Below are positions 61,870 through 64,000 of a stretch of 64,000 bases of DNA, one piece after another. The translations under genes were made by a program, and so were the position numbers. Below the pieces are notes generated by a model. The model saw only the letters and a program-made list of their open reading frames with translations. It made no database searches and was not told the DNA's origin. The stretch covers positions 1,550,001-1,614,000 of the forward strand of contig NZ_CP008884.1 in assembly GCF_000725385.1 (NCBI RefSeq), given 5' to 3'. This DNA comes from Dyella japonica A8 (GTDB lineage: Bacteria > Pseudomonadota > Gammaproteobacteria > Xanthomonadales > Rhodanobacteraceae). Position 1 is the stretch's first letter, and the number at the start of each line of letters is the position of its first letter.

Positions 61870-62820
61870 ATGAGCACGGTGAAAGCCAGTGACATCGGCA
61901 CGGTCTACGTCACTCCCGCGCATCTGGCGCGCATGGAGTACGACGCGCGTCGCCTGCGGGCCACGCCGCATCGCCCCCACCACAGCGTGCTCGCGGGCCG
62001 GCATGCGTCGCGCCTGCGCGGGCGCGGACTGAATTTCGAGGAAATACGGGCCTACGTGCCGGGCGACGACATCCGCCATCTCGACTGGAAGGTTTCCCTG
62101 CGCGTGGGACATGCCATGGTGCGGTCGTACACCGAGGAGCGCGACCGGCCCGCGTTGTTCGTGGTGGATCAGCGCATGTCGATGTTCTATGGCACCCGTC
62201 GCGCGATGAAGTCGGTGGTGGCGGCGGAAGTTGCCGCGCTGGGCGCCTGGATGAGTTTCCAGGCGGGTGACCGTGCGGGCGCCGTGGTGTTCGACGACAG
62301 CCAGATCCACAGCGTGCGTGCGCGCCGCAGCCGCTCCAGCGTGCAAGCGGTGCTGGGCGCATTGGCGCAGAGCAATCAGGCGTTGCGCGCCGACAGCCCC
62401 GCGCGCATCAATCCCGCGCAGCTGGATGGAGCGCTGCGTGCGGCCTTGCATCTGGCAACCCATGACTACCTGGTCTGCATCGTGAGCGATTTTCTTGGTG
62501 CGGACGAACAGACCCTGCAGCTCATCCGCGAGCTGGCGACGCACAACGATGTCGTCGCCGTGCTGGTGTTCGATCCCTCGGCGCGCGCCGTGCCCGACAA
62601 CGGCAAGATCGTGGTGACCGAGGGCGAGTTGCAGGTCGAGCTGGATTTCGGTCGCAAGACCATTCGCGAGCCGCTCAGCGCCATGTTCGACCAGCGCCTG
62701 CAGCAGACGGTGGCACTGGTGCAGCGCTGCGGCGTGCCCACGCTGGCCATCGATACCGAACAGCCCACCTTGCTGCAGATGGCGCGCATGCTCGGTCACT
62801 TCGCGCAGATGCGGGGCTAG
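61870..62820 (+). CDS. DUF58 protein
   Basis: 316 residues. The DUF58 core has GRGLNFEEIRAYVPGDDIRHLDWKVS-type order (positions about 54-78) and a VWA-like fold starting ALFVVDQRMSMFYGT, where the MIDAS serines are altered (DQRMSM rather than DxSxS). It lies 8 bp after moxR in the usual MoxR-DUF58-VWA order, a system linked to envelope or metal-centre maturation and stress tolerance. Confidence 0.9.
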   Translation: MSTVKASDIGTVYVTPAHLARMEYDARRLRATPHRPHHSVLAGRHASRLRGRGLNFEEIRAYVPGDDIRHLDWKVSLRVGHAMVRSYTEERDRPALFVVDQRMSMFYGTRRAMKSVVAAEVAALGAWMSFQAGDRAGAVVFDDSQIHSVRARRSRSSVQAVLGALAQSNQALRADSPARINPAQLDGALRAALHLATHDYLVCIVSDFLGADEQTLQLIRELATHNDVVAVLVFDPSARAVPDNGKIVVTEGELQVELDFGRKTIREPLSAMFDQRLQQTVALVQRCGVPTLAIDTEQPTLLQMARMLGHFAQMRG

Positions 62821-62824
62821 GCGC

Positions 62825-63328
62825 ATGCTTTGGCTTGCCGAGCCCGCCAAGATGGCGTCCATCGCCGATCTCAGGGACATTCCCGCGCCGCCGCCGGTTT
62901 CCTGGATGCCGCAGACCGCGGGTTGGTGGGTCGTCGGGGGCGTCCTCCTGGCGGGGCTTCTGGTCTTCCTGTTCCTGCGCTGGCGCGCCTGGCGACGCAA
63001 CCGCTATCGCCGTGAGGCACGCGCCGAGCTGGCCGCCATCGAGCAGGCCATGGCCGATCCCGCCACCCGTGCGGCGGCGCTGATGGCCATCCCGGCACTG
63101 GTGAAACGGACCGTGCTTGCCTGGGCGCCACGGGCACAGGTGGGGCCGATGAGCGGCGAGGCGTGGCTGCGTTATCTGGACCGTACCTATCCCGCGGGTG
63201 GCTTCTCGCAGGGACCGGGCCGACAGCTCGATGAGCTGGCCTATGGGCAGGGCACGATCGCCCATGACGAGCTGGCGTCGCTCATGGCCTTGCTGCACCA
63301 ATGGATCGACGGCCATGTTGCAGCTTGA
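62825..63328 (+). CDS. DUF4381 membrane protein
   Basis: 167 residues. The Pro-rich N-terminus (LRDIPAPPPVSWMPQTAGWW) is the family signature. One transmembrane segment follows (VVGGVLLAGLLVFLFLRW), then a basic cytoplasmic helical domain. It is placed between DUF58 and the VWA protein, as in most Bat-like operons of proteobacteria; the stop overlaps the next start by 14 bp. Confidence 0.85.
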   Translation: MLWLAEPAKMASIADLRDIPAPPPVSWMPQTAGWWVVGGVLLAGLLVFLFLRWRAWRRNRYRREARAELAAIEQAMADPATRAAALMAIPALVKRTVLAWAPRAQVGPMSGEAWLRYLDRTYPAGGFSQGPGRQLDELAYGQGTIAHDELASLMALLHQWIDGHVAA

Positions 63329-64000
63329 GTATCCCTGGCTGCTGGTCGTGCTGCCCTTGCCGCTGTTGGTGTGGTGGCTGCTGCCGCCCTACGGGGAGCG
63401 CACGCGCGCGGTTCGCGTGCCTTTCTTCGACGAACTCGCCGAAGCGACGGGGCAGAAGCCGGCGCGCGGAGCGGTCGTGCTGCGAGGCAATTGGTTGCGC
63501 CGCGTGCTGGCGCCGCTGTGCTGGGCGCTGGTGGTGCTTGCGCTGGCAGGCCCCCAGCGACTGGAGCCGCCGGTTGAACGTACCGAGGCGGCGCGCGATC
63601 TGCTGCTCGCCATCGATCTCTCCGGATCCATGGCCACGCCGGACTTCCTCGATCCGCAGGGCCAGTGTATTTCCCGCCTGGACGCGGTGAAAGGTGTCGT
63701 GGACGATTTCATCGGACGCCGCGCCACCGACCGCATCGGGCTCATCGTCTTCGGCACCAACGCTTTTCCCCAGGCGCCGCTGACGCTGGACCACGTGGCC
63801 GTGCGCGAGCTGCTGGAAGAACTGCGTGTGGGCATGGCGGGCGAGCAGACCGCCATTGGCGACGCCATCGGCGTGGCGGTGAAGATGACCGCGCACTCGC
63901 AGCAACGCGAGCGCGTGCTGATCCTGTTGACCGACGGCAACGATACCGCCGGCCGGATTCCCGCGGGCACGGCCGCTGATATCGCCAAGGCCAACCATAT
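63315..64000 (+). CDS. BatA-like VWA-domain membrane protein (truncated by window end)
   Basis: The first 228 residues are visible. The N-terminal transmembrane helix pair has YPWLLVVLPLPLLVWWLLP and LAPLCWALVVLALAGP. A VWA domain with an intact MIDAS then follows: AIDLSGSMA, with later ILLTDGNDTAG. The protein is open to the window edge, where the rest of the VWA domain and the C-terminal transmembrane helix would follow. Translation from ATG 63315 overlaps the DUF4381 stop. It is the metal-binding partner expected for the MoxR ATPase. Confidence 0.9.
   Translation, partial: MLQLEYPWLLVVLPLPLLVWWLLPPYGERTRAVRVPFFDELAEATGQKPARGAVVLRGNWLRRVLAPLCWALVVLALAGPQRLEPPVERTEAARDLLLAIDLSGSMATPDFLDPQGQCISRLDAVKGVVDDFIGRRATDRIGLIVFGTNAFPQAPLTLDHVAVRELLEELRVGMAGEQTAIGDAIGVAVKMTAHSQQRERVLILLTDGNDTAGRIPAGTAADIAKANH

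Noticed and set aside
1..64000. CRISPR arrays, tRNA or rRNA genes
   Set aside because: No regularly spaced repeats, tRNA cloverleaf sequences or rRNA segments were recognised; the only repeats are the dispersed palindromes and the direct repeats described.

Overview
The window is GC-rich, densely packed bacterial DNA. Gene content suggests a gammaproteobacterium of the Xanthomonadales, most likely Rhodanobacteraceae (Dyella/Luteibacter/Rhodanobacter type). The pointers are STN-type TonB receptors with FecI/FecR, a GH92-GH125-GH2 mannosidase operon, a TorF-like porin, FolE2, and an orphan VgrG island. The taxon is inferred from gene content; no rRNA or tRNA gene was seen.

Layout. (1) 0.1-3.6 kb, minus strand: ECF sigma factor, anti-sigma factor and lipoprotein subtilase, joined by ATGA overlaps, with folE2 downstream. 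(2) 3.6-7.0 kb, minus: a TorF-like porin, then a redox operon of cytochrome b561, a one-haem outer-membrane barrel and a soluble cytochrome c. (3) 7.3-22.3 kb, plus: fifteen nearly all-overlapping genes for a Wzx/Wzy-type glycan. They include FdtA/FdtC/FdtB-like enzymes for a dTDP-3-acetamido-3,6-dideoxyhexose, flippase, polymerase, Wzz, three glycosyltransferases, two methyltransferases, an amidohydrolase, a radical SAM enzyme, a FemAB-like acyltransferase and a beta-propeller protein. (4) 22.4-32.6 kb, minus: a type VI secretion cargo island of VgrG, phospholipase D effector and three tandem Sel1 lipoproteins (likely immunity proteins). It is flanked by ~460-bp direct repeats that contain the 3' end of a nucleotidyltransferase gene, so the island appears to have entered the glycan locus by a duplication-forming event. 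A lipoprotein gene is cut off exactly at the inner edge of the left repeat. (5) 32.2-39.8 kb: the intact nucleotidyltransferase, a second radical SAM enzyme, a divergent HPr-kinase-like protein, an ABC exporter, and a flavin-reductase/methyltransferase pair. These look like the continuation of the biosynthetic locus. (6) 39.9-47.0 kb, minus: gluconokinase and three exported mannosidases. (7) 48.1-54.9 kb, plus: FecI sigma, FecR, TonB receptor, exported PHP hydrolase and FMN reductase. (8) 55.2-58.0 kb: exported HAD phosphatase and arylsulfatase. (9) 58.3-64.0 kb: a membrane-fused spermidine-synthase-like protein and a MoxR/DUF58/DUF4381/VWA operon cut by the window end.

The most unusual parts are the island with its recombination scar, and the split locus that combines Wzx/Wzy glycan assembly with two radical SAM enzymes, a deaminase-like amidohydrolase, a PF14907-type nucleotidyltransferase and an HPr-kinase-like protein. 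The product of that locus is unknown. Three relatives of one palindromic repeat family lie at or near the locus breakpoints.
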